Shown here: positions 1-7,050 of the stretch, piece after piece
Layout of the letters: each line of letters starts with the position of its first letter
Numbering within the stretch: position 1 is the first letter of the stretch
Source: CAIQPO01 sp964648275
GTDB lineage: Bacteria > Patescibacteriota > Microgenomatia > UBA1400 > MFAQ01
DNA: 25,690 nt
NCBI GenBank assembly: GCA_964648275.1
Contig: CAZYOB010000012.1
Span: forward strand, 1-25,690
Direction: 5' to 3'
The notes under the pieces: model-generated
The model's input: only the letters and a program-made list of their open reading frames with translations
Databases searched by the model: none
What the model was told of the DNA's origin: nothing
Made by a program: the position numbers and the translations under genes

Positions 1-30
1 TTAGGCTTCTAGGCAGGTCGTTTTTCACCT

Positions 31-49
31 CCTTTCACCCTCTGAAAGG
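31..49 (+). promoter_or_regulatory. Small hairpin overlapping the rep ribosome-binding site
   Basis: CCTTTC (31-36) and GAAAGG (44-49) form a 6-bp stem with a 7-nt loop. The right arm, GAAAGGG, is also the best Shine-Dalgarno-like sequence for the rep ATG at 57, so folding would hide it. It could limit Rep translation, or be part of a replication origin, since rolling-circle nick sites are often in hairpins. The stem is short and either role is inference. Confidence 0.3.
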
Positions 50-56
50 GAAATAA

Positions 57-842
57 ATGAAAAAACGTCCCCTTAGACTTGATAGTAACGTCATAAGTCG
101 TCCAAATTTCACTGACAAAAAAGTGATTGTTTCAGGGAATTTGGTTGAAGAATATACCTATGGTTATCCCCTAAAGCTCAATATCCAGAGGAAAAGTGAT
201 TTTCGGAAAAAGAATTCCGGGAGTTCAAGAAATAAAGAATATAAAGGGAGATCTGTCAACAAGGCGCGCAATACTATCCGACGTCTTGCTCAGGCAAACT
301 TTAATGGAAATTCAAAATTCTTAACTCTTACTTTCAATAATGAGAACACTTTTGATATCTCGAGCATTACTGAGTGTGATAAAAAATTTAGGTTATTTAT
401 TAAACAGATAAAAAAATTGTTTCTCGAACATATGTATATCGCGGTTAGAGAGTTTCAAGAAAGAGGCGCAGTCCATTATCATCTCCTCTCAAATATTCCA
501 TATATTAAGAAAAAGGAACTCGCCTCCATCTGGGGTTATGGTTTTGTAGGTATAAAAAAAGTTACCAATGTTATCGGTATCGGTGCGTATATTTCCAAAT
601 ATCTAAGTAAGGATTTCGAAGATAAAAGGTTTAAGGGATTAAGAACTTACATCACCTCTCTCAATCTCAAAAGACCTATCACCTATTACGGTAATGAGGC
701 AAATTCCATTATTGGAAAATTAATTGAGGATGGTGAATCCCCATACTTTGAGAACAAATACATGAGTAACTACAACGGAGAAATCTCATTTCGTGAGTAT
801 AATCGTATTAATTTTGATCCTGCCCGAAAGGATAATAAGTGA
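57..842 (+). CDS. Rolling-circle replication initiator, HUH endonuclease
   Basis: This 261-residue protein carries the three motifs of HUH Rep nucleases in order. Motif I is FLTLTF (88-93). Motif II is the metal-binding H140-Y-H142 within GAVHYHLL. Motif III is GAYISKYLSK, with Y178 and Y182 separated by three residues and lysines 181 and 185. The Y-x3-Y layout is that of two-tyrosine phage and plasmid Reps such as phiX174 gpA. Such enzymes nick one strand at the origin, stay bound through a tyrosine and start rolling-circle replication. The ATG is chosen because an AAGGGA-like ribosome site lies just upstream. The stop overlaps the recombinase start by four bases (GTGA), so the two genes are translationally coupled. 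Whether it serves a plasmid or an inovirus/microvirus-like phage cannot be told from this protein alone. Confidence 0.85.
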   Translation: MKKRPLRLDSNVISRPNFTDKKVIVSGNLVEEYTYGYPLKLNIQRKSDFRKKNSGSSRNKEYKGRSVNKARNTIRRLAQANFNGNSKFLTLTFNNENTFDISSITECDKKFRLFIKQIKKLFLEHMYIAVREFQERGAVHYHLLSNIPYIKKKELASIWGYGFVGIKKVTNVIGIGAYISKYLSKDFEDKRFKGLRTYITSLNLKRPITYYGNEANSIIGKLIEDGESPYFENKYMSNYNGEISFREYNRINFDPARKDNK

Positions 843-2323
843 AATATATAGCTTACTGTAGAAAATCAAGTGAGGGTGAGGATCGTCAAGCTCAATCTCT
901 TGACACTCAAGAGAGGCTCTTGAAAGATTTTGCTTCTCGGGAGAAGCTGGAGGTTTTGAGAGTCGTGAGAGAAAGTCGAAGCGCGAAAACTGACGGAATC
1001 AGACCCTTGTTTTATAAGGTCTTGGAAGATATACGTCGAGGGGAGGCAGACGCCCTCTTGGTGGTACACACCGACCGTCTTGCTCGGAATTTTATTGACG
1101 CCGGTCAGATTATCAAAATGCTTGAGAGTGGTGCTTTAAAGCAGGTCAGAACCCCTTCAAATACCTATGATAACTACATTAGCCTGCTTTACATGGGTTT
1201 TGATTTCGTTTTTGCGGCTCACTACTCTAGAGATTTATCGGCAAAAGTCAAGGCAGGTAATGAAAGCAAGCTCCTAAAAGGTGAATATCCATCGAAAGCA
1301 CCAATTGGTTATAAAAATATTCCTCATGGGATTGTCCCCGATCCTTCAAAGTCAATCTATATCCAAAAAGCTTTCGCGCTATACGAAACAACTAAATACT
1401 CAGTAAAAACATTATCTAAAGAATTATCGAGCCAAGGATTTACTACAAAAAAAGGAAAAAGAATCAATAAGTCTGCCCTTCATAGAATCTTGTCTAACCC
1501 AGAATACCTTGGTTTGATTAGAAGAAAAGGCAAGATTTATAAAGGTAATCACCAACCTCTCGTTTCAAGATCGCTTTTTGAAAAAGTTCAGGCTTTTCTC
1601 CAAAACAAGAATAGATCCAGAAGACAAAAACATAATTTCCTTTACAGGGATTTTTTAACCTGTTCCGTTTGTGGATGTAAGATCACTGCGGACAAAGCAA
1701 AGCAAAAATATGTTTACTATCACTGTACAAATGGAAAAGGTGCTTGTGACCAACATAAACACTATATAAGCGAACAGACAGTTGAGACTTTATTCACCTC
1801 CTTTTTGAAAGATCACAATATAAACGAAGAACTGGCTACCCTATCTCTTGAGGTGTACAAAGAAGATTTAACGAGAACAAACAAGTTCGTTATCCAGCAT
1901 GAAATATCCCAAAAAGAAGAAATCAAGAAAATTGAGACAAATCTCCAAAGGCTTTTGGAGATGAGATTGAGTGATGAAATTGATAAGGAAATGTTTGAAA
2001 AGGGGAAAGAAAAGCTTCTTGCCGACAAAAGGTCTTTGGAAGAAAATCCTAACTCAAAATCTCTTGAAGACATTGAGACAACTTTCGAACTTTTGAATAT
2101 GATCAAGGTTCGTGCCTGTAATCTTCAAAAAGTCTTTAAAAAGGGTGATTCTGATGTCAAAAGAGATTTGCTCAATTCCCTACTTTCGAACTGCTACATA
2201 AAGGACAAAAAAATCGAGAAAGTGAACCTAAATTACCCCTTCAAACCGCTTATAGAGATGGGAAATGACCCCAATATTGATAAATGGCGGAGGCGGTGGG
2301 ATTCGAACCCACGTGTCCTTTAG
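839..2323 (+). CDS. Large serine recombinase (integrase)
   Basis: A 494-residue large serine recombinase. The N-terminal resolvase domain (about 1-145) has the catalytic serine S10 in CRKSSE, preceded by R8, and the active-site arginines R80 and R83 in TDRLARN. A recombinase domain (about 150-270) includes APIGYKN and a winged-helix-like stretch ending in NPEYLGLIRRKGKIY. A zinc ribbon follows (C278-x2-C281, C296, C303), then a long charged coiled-coil (about 345-420). It starts at GTG within the rep stop codon. The last residues, WRRRWDSNPRVL, come from reading antisense through the T-arm and variable arm of tRNA-Ser(GCU), so the extreme C-terminus is set by the junction and may differ in the circular form. 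It should integrate and excise the element at that tRNA. Confidence 0.92.
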   Translation: MKYIAYCRKSSEGEDRQAQSLDTQERLLKDFASREKLEVLRVVRESRSAKTDGIRPLFYKVLEDIRRGEADALLVVHTDRLARNFIDAGQIIKMLESGALKQVRTPSNTYDNYISLLYMGFDFVFAAHYSRDLSAKVKAGNESKLLKGEYPSKAPIGYKNIPHGIVPDPSKSIYIQKAFALYETTKYSVKTLSKELSSQGFTTKKGKRINKSALHRILSNPEYLGLIRRKGKIYKGNHQPLVSRSLFEKVQAFLQNKNRSRRQKHNFLYRDFLTCSVCGCKITADKAKQKYVYYHCTNGKGACDQHKHYISEQTVETLFTSFLKDHNINEELATLSLEVYKEDLTRTNKFVIQHEISQKEEIKKIETNLQRLLEMRLSDEIDKEMFEKGKEKLLADKRSLEENPNSKSLEDIETTFELLNMIKVRACNLQKVFKKGDSDVKRDLLNSLLSNCYIKDKKIEKVNLNYPFKPLIEMGNDPNIDKWRRRWDSNPRVL

Positions 2324-2371
2324 GGACGCGGGTTAGCAACCCGCTGCCATCGGCCACTAGGCGACGCCTCC
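2285..2371 (-). tRNA. tRNA-Ser(GCU)
   Basis: The reverse complement folds as a type II tRNA. The acceptor arm GGAGGCG pairs with CGCCTCC, followed by discriminator G and an encoded CCA. The anticodon stem GCGGG/CCCGC encloses TTGCTAA, giving anticodon GCU. A long variable arm (GTCC/GGAC) marks it as serine. The T-arm is GTGGG-TTCGAAT-CCCAC. Its 3' half is the likely attachment site of the element on the left and overlaps the recombinase frame by 39 bp. Confidence 0.97.
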
Positions 2372-2397
2372 AAGCATTTAGATTATACCCGCTAGCC

Positions 2398-3003
2398 TCA
2401 ATTAACTCTACCGCTCCCTAAATGTCTCCCCTTCATTCGCTTCACCGCCAAGTACTGCACGAACGACAGTGGCTGCACGATCGCCTGGACCACCAGTCCT
2501 AGCCTGTACCAACCGAATATATAAAAGATTAGGAACACTCTTGAGGGAAATTTGTCCTCCGCTGACCCTAGACCCAAAAGTATGAACATCTCTCCACAAA
2601 ACAGCATTAACAATATCCACATCCACGCCTCTCCGTAATGTGCCGCACTAACAATTAAATACAAAACTCCAATAATGAAGTCTGCCACATGATCAATATA
2701 CCTGCCATATCGGGACTGGATCTTTCTCACCCTGGCATAATATCCGTCCAGATTATCAAGCAAAAAATGCACAATTAGAAGTATGGACAATGCCAAAGGA
2801 TTCTTAAACAACAACACTAAGCCGAACACTCCCAAGAAGAAATTGAAGACCGTGATATGGTCCGGTCGGATAAAAGTGTTTTTCTCCAAAAATAGGCAAA
2901 ATTTAGCTACTTTAAGTCTCTTGAACACCTCCCCCTTAACCTCATACAACTCGCCCAGACCATTCAAAGAAAATATCTCTCCTAGCTTCCGGTTATTGAC
3001 CAT
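2398..3003 (-). CDS. CDP-alcohol phosphatidyltransferase family membrane protein
   Basis: A 201-residue integral membrane enzyme. The family motif D-x2-DG-x2-AR-x8-G-x3-D-x3-D is complete: D83, D86-G87, A90-R91, G100, D104 and D108, at the end of a hydrophobic helix. These aspartates bind the metal and CDP-activated lipid; the family moves a phosphatidyl or similar group from a CDP-alcohol to an alcohol acceptor in phospholipid synthesis. Hydrophobic segments lie at about 50-66, 68-83, 105-120 and 128-142. The acceptor (glycerophosphate, inositol or other) cannot be decided from sequence. The gene is divergent from the PHP gene. A TGT-TATATT box ends 6 bp before the ATG, so the mRNA is probably leaderless. 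Confidence 0.9.
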   Translation of the reverse strand: MVNNRKLGEIFSLNGLGELYEVKGEVFKRLKVAKFCLFLEKNTFIRPDHITVFNFFLGVFGLVLLFKNPLALSILLIVHFLLDNLDGYYARVRKIQSRYGRYIDHVADFIIGVLYLIVSAAHYGEAWMWILLMLFCGEMFILLGLGSAEDKFPSRVFLIFYIFGWYRLGLVVQAIVQPLSFVQYLAVKRMKGRHLGSGRVN

Positions 3004-3009
3004 AGCACT

Positions 3010-3033
3010 AATATAACAGCCTTGATGTAAAAT
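3010..3033. promoter_or_regulatory. Divergent -10 boxes for the phosphatidyltransferase and PHP genes
   Basis: Minus strand: TATATT (3010-3015) preceded by TGT, an extended -10, 6 bp from the ATG at 3003. Plus strand: TGTAAAAT with TAAAAT at 3028-3033, 7 bp from the ATG at 3041. Neither start has a Shine-Dalgarno sequence and no good -35 is visible. The spacing puts both transcription starts at or within a few bases of the start codons. Confidence 0.55.
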
Positions 3034-3040
3034 AATACCG

Positions 3041-3802
3041 ATGCGCTACACCCTGCCCGCCGAACTCCATTGTCACAGCAATACCAAGGAAATCGGCTTC
3101 AGACTGCTTCCATATCTCCAGGATTCACTTCAAACGGTGGAGGAAATCGTGCTCACTTGCCAAAAAAGGGGTGTCAAGATCTTGGCCATCACCGACCATG
3201 ACTCACTTCTGGGCTACCACATGGCAAAACACTTCATTGAAACCAATAAAATTAAAATGCTTCTCATTCCGGCCTGTGAAGTTACCACCAAAAAGGGCCA
3301 CATCCTCGCCTACGGCATCACCAAGGAAATTCCCCGGAAACTCAGCGCTCGGGAAACCATCAAGCTCATTCATGCCCAGAACGGGCTGGCTGTTGCCGCT
3401 CACCCCTTCACCTTTCCCTTTGCCCTTGGTAAAAAAGTCTTCAATCTACCCATCGACGCCGTCGAGGGTTTTAACGGACCCACCCCCTCCTTCCTCAACT
3501 TTCATTCCCACTCACTTGCCATGAAACATCACTTACCTTCAATTGCCGGATCCGACTCTCACGAACCGGAGTCTCTCTGTTACGGAATTACCCGCTTTTC
3601 TTCTTCCGTCAAAACAGTTGAGGATTTCCTCCAAGCTCTCAAGGTTGGTAACTTTTCCATCGAATTTACCCCCACCAACAACCTCAGTTCTGCCCTCAAC
3701 CACCTCAAGGTCCTGCTGACAAATATTCTCACCAACACCCGACCTAACACCCAACCTATCCCTCTTCACGTATCAAACCAGGAAAACTCTCTCAACCACT
3801 AA
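3041..3802 (+). CDS. PHP-domain metal-dependent phosphoesterase
   Basis: A 253-residue PHP protein with all family motifs: H10 and H12 in ELHCHSN, D52-H53 in AITDHDSL, E80 in IPACEVTT, H87 in KGHILAY, H121 in AVAAHPF, and D172 and H174 in AGSDSHEPES. These residues build the metal centre that hydrolyses phosphoester bonds. The closest familiar groups are stand-alone PHP enzymes such as nucleoside 3',5'-bisphosphate phosphatases and RNase AM-like proteins. The substrate here is unknown. It is transcribed away from the phosphatidyltransferase gene, from its own apparently leaderless promoter. The C-terminal 40 residues are polar and low in motif content. Confidence 0.88.
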   Translation: MRYTLPAELHCHSNTKEIGFRLLPYLQDSLQTVEEIVLTCQKRGVKILAITDHDSLLGYHMAKHFIETNKIKMLLIPACEVTTKKGHILAYGITKEIPRKLSARETIKLIHAQNGLAVAAHPFTFPFALGKKVFNLPIDAVEGFNGPTPSFLNFHSHSLAMKHHLPSIAGSDSHEPESLCYGITRFSSSVKTVEDFLQALKVGNFSIEFTPTNNLSSALNHLKVLLTNILTNTRPNTQPIPLHVSNQENSLNH

Positions 3803-3941
3803 CCGGGTCAGGCACAAACATTGACAGATCCCTAGGGACAAAAAATAGGTTCGAGTATAATATACAAGAATTCCTTCAAAATCTTTCATATCGACAGAAA
3901 CAGGCAAGTTGCCATTTTGAATGGCATTTATTAACAAACAA

Positions 3942-4026
3942 GGAGAGTGGGCAGGACGGTAATGCGCTAGTCTTGAAAACTAGTGGGAGCAATCCCTAAC
4001 AGGTTCGACCCCTGTACTCTCCGCCA
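3942..4026 (+). tRNA. tRNA-Ser(UGA)
   Basis: A type II tRNA. GGAGAGT pairs with ACTCTCC, followed by discriminator G and encoded CCA. The anticodon stem CTAGT/ACTAG encloses CTTGAAA, giving anticodon UGA. The long variable arm is GGGA-GCAA-TCCC, and the T-arm is ACAGG-TTCGACC-CCTGT. It ends 12 bp before the convergent comF-like stop. A TATAAT hexamer at 3856-3861 may be its -10 box, about 80 bp upstream, but no well-spaced -35 accompanies it. Confidence 0.97.
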
Positions 4027-4038
4027 ATCCAAAGAGCT

Positions 4039-4701
4039 TCAGTGTGCCAGCACCAACCCCCATACAAAGCTTGCTCCTGCCGTCTTTAGAGTTTTCGCTG
4101 CCTCGCCCATACTGAATCCGCTGGTGTAAACATCATCTGTCAACAGCACTTTCGACCCCTTAACTTCCCCCCTGACCTCAAAGGCGTCGGTCATATTCTC
4201 ACCTCTATCCTCCCTTGATCTTAAATTTGCTTGTTGTTTTGTATTCTTCCTCCTCACCAACCACTTCTCAACTCCGACGGACATACCTTCACCTATCTTT
4301 TCGGCGATCAGTTGTGCCTGATTAAAACCCCTCCAATTTTCTCTATAAAAATACAGCGGCACAGGCACGATCGCATCGAATCTGACCCCGCTTTCAAAGC
4401 TGAAGTTCCTCATCATCAAAGGCACGATCTCTTTATTGAACCCGAACTTAAGATCATCGATCGCCGCATTAACTGTCTCGTCCTCATAGGAATACAGGCA
4501 TATCAGCCCATCAAGACTTCCCTTGTTTCTACAAATACTGTGTGTCCATCCATAATCGGACGAACCTCCACACACCGGACAGACCTGCTCGGCGATGGTC
4601 AGTGTATCAAAACACTTATTACACAAAGATTCACCCTCACTGCCACAGCCTACGCACAGTTTTGGATACACAAAGTCCAGAATTGTTTTCCACCAGTCCA
4701 C
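4039..4701 (-). CDS. comFC: ComF family protein (double zinc ribbon phosphoribosyltransferase)
   Basis: A 220-residue protein with the ComFC layout. The N-terminal zinc ribbon has cysteine pairs C16/C19, C27/C30 and C41/C44, plus C57. It is followed by a type I phosphoribosyltransferase fold with VPVPLYFYRENWRGFNQA (about 112-130) and the PRPP loop VLLTDDVYTSG (about 185-195). ComFC-like proteins are required for natural transformation in several bacteria, where they act on incoming single-stranded DNA in the cytoplasm; the exact reaction is unsettled. The pilus locus in the same window makes a DNA-uptake link plausible but unproven. The start is GTG; TGC-CATAAT ends 6 bp before it, so the transcript is probably leaderless. 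Confidence 0.87.
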   Translation of the reverse strand: MDWWKTILDFVYPKLCVGCGSEGESLCNKCFDTLTIAEQVCPVCGGSSDYGWTHSICRNKGSLDGLICLYSYEDETVNAAIDDLKFGFNKEIVPLMMRNFSFESGVRFDAIVPVPLYFYRENWRGFNQAQLIAEKIGEGMSVGVEKWLVRRKNTKQQANLRSREDRGENMTDAFEVRGEVKGSKVLLTDDVYTSGFSMGEAAKTLKTAGASFVWGLVLAH

Positions 4702-4722
4702 CCATCAATTATGGCAGATTAT

Positions 4723-4751
4723 TTGCATTTTAGCCTCAAACGTGCTATATT
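4723..4751 (+). promoter_or_regulatory. tmRNA promoter
   Basis: TTGCAT (-35, 4723-4728), exactly 17 bp, then TATATT (-10, 4746-4751) preceded by TGC, an extended -10. Transcription should start near 4758, about 19 nt before the mature tmRNA 5' end, leaving a short leader for RNase P. This is the best full sigma-70-type promoter in the window. The comF-like promoter is divergent from it at 4708-4716. Confidence 0.75.
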
Positions 4752-4776
4752 ACAGGTTGCTCCATCGAGCACAATT

Positions 4777-5191
4777 GGGGACGCCAGGAATCGATGGCTT
4801 AGTTCTTTTATAGCCGCAAGCCTCCGTTGACCATACGGGGTAAAACAGGTCAAAAAACAACTGTCAATAAAGAAGACGGAATAGTTGCCCAGGGTGTCGG
4901 ACTCCTCAAGGGTCTTACAGCCAAAGCAGCTCCTGCTTACGCTTTTGCCTAATTTTGGCTAAAGCTTAACAGCATCCAAGGGAACAATGAGCTCCAGGTT
5001 GCCTCTTGGGTGTGTAAACACTGGAACTGAATGCCACTTCTCTGGTTTAGGGATTTGGACTAACTTATTCTAAACCGAGCCTGTTTCGTTCTTGTTTGTG
5101 AGGAGGGACAGGTTTTAAACACAAACTAAGCTTGTAGAGACTATAGATGTTTCTATGTCAGACGAGGGTTCAACTCCCTCCGTCTCCACCA
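4777..5191 (+). ncRNA. ssrA: Transfer-messenger RNA (tmRNA)
   Basis: A one-piece tmRNA of about 415 nt. The 5' end GGGGACG pairs with the 3' CGTCTCC, followed by A and an encoded CCA. The third acceptor pair is G-U, the identity signal for alanyl-tRNA synthetase. The 3' half has a T-arm GAGGG-TTCAACT-CCCTC. An internal reading frame with the usual ATAGTT just before the resume codon encodes the tag. tmRNA with SmpB rescues ribosomes stalled on broken mRNAs and marks the product for proteolysis. The pseudoknots were not modelled. A terminator follows at once. smpB and a Clp-type ATPase lie within 2.7 kb. Confidence 0.96.
4887..4952 (+). other. tmRNA tag-peptide reading frame
   Basis: The frame begins at GCC, directly after ATAGTT, and ends at TAA. 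It encodes 21 residues starting AQGVGLLKG and ending AAPAYAFA, to which the tRNA-borne alanine is added. The tag is longer than the 10-residue E. coli frame-encoded tag and more hydrophobic in its first half. It ends YAFA rather than the usual (Y)ALAA. The small-residue C-terminus fits a degradation signal. Confidence 0.88.
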
Positions 5192-5196
5192 TATAC

Positions 5197-5231
5197 AAAA
5201 ATCCTTCCGATTAGGGAGGATTTTTTGTTTT
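5197..5231 (+). terminator. Intrinsic terminator of tmRNA
   Basis: AATCCTTCC and GGGAGGATT form a 9-bp stem with one G-U pair around a 5-nt loop, followed by TTTTTTGTTTT. It begins six bases after the tmRNA CCA end. Confidence 0.85.
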
Positions 5232-5269
5232 CAAGGCTGATTTACATATATTATTTTGCATATTAGCTG

Positions 5270-5278
5270 TGCTACAAT
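5270..5278 (+). promoter_or_regulatory. Extended -10 promoter of the Clp-type ATPase gene
   Basis: TGC-TACAAT ends 11 bp before the ATG at 5290. No Shine-Dalgarno sequence lies between. The expected start of transcription leaves a leader of about five bases or none. Confidence 0.5.
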
Positions 5279-5289
5279 CCTAAAATCAA

Positions 5290-6696
5290 ATGAAAAACGA
5301 GGCACAGCGGTTTTCTAGCGAAAGCGTCAGAAATAGGCTAAAAAAGATCGAGATTACCGATTCGTTATTCGATGTCGTCAAGTGTAGATTGGAGCAGGAT
5401 ATTTTCGGTCAGGAGGAAGCTTGTGAGGCAGTTGCCAGGATGGTCACTAAATTTGAATCTGGTGTCAATGATATCCATCGCCCGGCAGGTGTTCTGATAT
5501 TCTTAGGTCCGACCGGCGTCGGCAAAACTGAAATGAGCAAGGCTTTGACCAAACACTTATTTGGAAAGTTTAGCGATGGGAACTATAAAAAAATCGATTG
5601 TTCTGAATACTCCGAACCTCACACAATTTCTCGATTTATTGGCTCACCGCCATCATACGTCGGTTACGGTGATGAACTTGTTATCGAGCCGGGGTTTCTG
5701 AATAACAGGAACGTTATTGTCTTTGATGAGATCGAAAAGGCTGATCCGGCATTATGGAAAATGCTCCTGTCTGTCTTTGATACAGGTGTTTTGCATGCAA
5801 GATGTAAGCTGGGGGATAAAAGGGAAATTGAGGAAGTCGCTTTAAATTTTTCAAACTCATTTATTATCCTCACCTCTAATGTGGGTGCCAGACAAATTCA
5901 GGAAAAACAAAGACCTGGTCTCGGATTCCTTAATCATACTGTTGACACCGATGTCAGTCAGGCTGCTATCACTGGTTTGCTGTCTTTCTTTGCCGATGTA
6001 CCTGAATTTTTGGGGAGAATAGATGAGTTCATTGTCTTTAAACACCTTAAACCTGAGCATTATGAACAGATCTATTGGAAATTCATTGAAGAGCTCAATT
6101 CTCAATTACAGGTCAGGCTGGAAATCAATTTTTCCACTACCTACGAATTGGCCGATTACCTCATCAAACAAGGGGTTGCCGATAATCGATATGGCGCAAG
6201 AAATATCAAGCACGTTATTGACAAAACGTTGGTTCAACCTTTAGCCGACGTCCTGGCGAGTCATCCCGGTATCAGGGGCATGATTGGTGATATCGACGAC
6301 GGTCAGGTGGTCTTTTATGACCTTACTCCGGAACTTCCTGAAATCACTCCTGAAGATAATCGGGAAATGATGGAACTGGAAGAACTCCTCCGGGTAGAGA
6401 TGCTTATGAAAGAAAACAAGATCAGGGAATGTGAGAATAAAATGACTCGGTATTTGGAAAGCAATCCGGATAAGTGGGTATTACTGGATAAGATACTGGC
6501 GGATCTGAATGTTATTCAAGGCAGGATCGAATGCCCCAAAGGTGAGGAGATCAAAGTTACCCGGGCACTGTCTTTGGTCGCCAATCTTAGTGGTCTCAAC
6601 TCTACGCTGGCTCCGGTTAATTCCGACGAAGACGCTCAAAATCGTTTAATAAATATCCTGGAATTCTACTGGCGAGTAACCCAAGAATCACAATAG
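5290..6696 (+). CDS. Single-ring Clp-type AAA+ ATPase (ClpC/ClpB D2-like unfoldase)
   Basis: A 468-residue protein with one AAA+ module matching the second ring of ClpA/B/C. It has Walker A GPTGVGKT (73-80), pore loop SYVGY (122-126), Walker B VIVFDE (142-147), sensor 1 TSN (195-197), arginine finger R243 in PEFLGRIDE, and sensor 2 GAR (302-304) in a D2-small domain. ClpB/ClpC proteins are normally 800 or more residues, with an N-domain and a first ring; both are absent here, and only about 60 residues precede the AAA+ core. L211-G-F sits where ClpC and ClpX carry the ClpP-docking loop, which ClpB lacks. This hints at a partner of ClpP, but docking is inferred. Residues from about 345 on form a charged helical extension I do not recognise. 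It lies between ssrA and smpB. Confidence 0.85.
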   Translation: MKNEAQRFSSESVRNRLKKIEITDSLFDVVKCRLEQDIFGQEEACEAVARMVTKFESGVNDIHRPAGVLIFLGPTGVGKTEMSKALTKHLFGKFSDGNYKKIDCSEYSEPHTISRFIGSPPSYVGYGDELVIEPGFLNNRNVIVFDEIEKADPALWKMLLSVFDTGVLHARCKLGDKREIEEVALNFSNSFIILTSNVGARQIQEKQRPGLGFLNHTVDTDVSQAAITGLLSFFADVPEFLGRIDEFIVFKHLKPEHYEQIYWKFIEELNSQLQVRLEINFSTTYELADYLIKQGVADNRYGARNIKHVIDKTLVQPLADVLASHPGIRGMIGDIDDGQVVFYDLTPELPEITPEDNREMMELEELLRVEMLMKENKIRECENKMTRYLESNPDKWVLLDKILADLNVIQGRIECPKGEEIKVTRALSLVANLSGLNSTLAPVNSDEDAQNRLINILEFYWRVTQESQ

Positions 6697-6705
6697 ATAC
6701 AAACA

Positions 6706-6730
6706 AATCCACCCTATCGTGGATTCTTTG
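6706..6730 (+). terminator. Possible terminator between convergent genes
   Basis: AATCCAC (6706-6712) and GTGGATT (6719-6725) make a perfect 7-bp stem with a 6-nt loop, ten bases after the ATPase stop. The following CTTTGGTT is a poor T-tract, so termination may be weak. Confidence 0.45.
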
Positions 6731-6792
6731 GTTCAAAAACAGGCAAATTTTAGGCAATAAATCACCCGAGACAACTTCTCTTATTGATAGAT

Positions 6793-7035
6793 TTACTTTC
6801 TTAAACTTCTAAAAAAGTTGATCTTCTCTGTCAGCTCTACTCCCATCAACTGCTCTTTAGCCGAAGTCATTACAACAGAAGCCAAAAATAAGTCAAACTC
6901 TCCATCATCCATCGCTTGAACCTTACTCTTCAGTCCTTTCTGCCACTTCTCCTCAGACATTTCGGCGGCAAATTCGCCACCCCAGGAATAGCTGGCTACA
7001 CAGGCAGGCATAACCTTACTCCAAAACAGGTCCAT
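6793..7035 (-). CDS. Small hypothetical protein co-transcribed with smpB
   Basis: An 80-residue soluble protein of no family I recognise. It starts 15 bp after the smpB stop and has the clearest Shine-Dalgarno sequence in the window, AAGGAGG, 7 bp before its ATG and overlapping the end of smpB, so the two are surely co-translated. The sequence has an aromatic N-terminus (MDLFWSKV, YSWGGEF) and acidic helices (EFDLFLASVV), with no membrane segment or metal motif. Only its operon partner suggests a link with ribosome rescue. Confidence 0.75.
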   Translation of the reverse strand: MDLFWSKVMPACVASYSWGGEFAAEMSEEKWQKGLKSKVQAMDDGEFDLFLASVVMTSAKEQLMGVELTEKINFFRSLRK

Positions 7036-7050
7036 ATTGGGCCCTCCTTA

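Larger units (their letters stand above)
1..2323. mobile_element. Right end of an integrated element (HUH Rep + large serine recombinase) at tRNA-Ser(GCU)
   Basis: Two coupled genes, a rolling-circle Rep and a large serine recombinase, read toward the 3' end of a tRNA-Ser gene on the opposite strand, and the recombinase frame stops inside that tRNA. The 3' ends of tRNA genes are classic integration sites, and a recombinase next to the attachment site is the usual arrangement. Both genes are visibly richer in A and T than the envelope genes that follow. The left boundary lies outside the window, so size, cargo and the matching direct repeat cannot be seen. A HUH Rep plus integrase suggests an integrated rolling-circle plasmid or a small single-stranded DNA phage (inovirus-like); no coat or assembly gene is visible. 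Confidence 0.7.

Noticed and set aside
3821..3861. TTGACA (3821-3826) with TATAAT (3856-3861) as a promoter for tRNA-Ser(UGA)
   Set aside because: The spacing is 29 bp, far from 17 bp. The TATAAT alone may be a -10 box, but the pair is not a standard promoter.
3910..3926. TGCCAT/ATGGCA hairpin before tRNA-Ser(UGA)
   Set aside because: A 6-bp stem without a T-tract or any known partner; too weak to call a terminator or regulator.
4231..4830. A 199-codon plus-strand frame across comF and the tmRNA 5' end
   Set aside because: It is antisense to the ComF zinc ribbon and runs into a structured RNA; no promoter, ribosome site or family motif.
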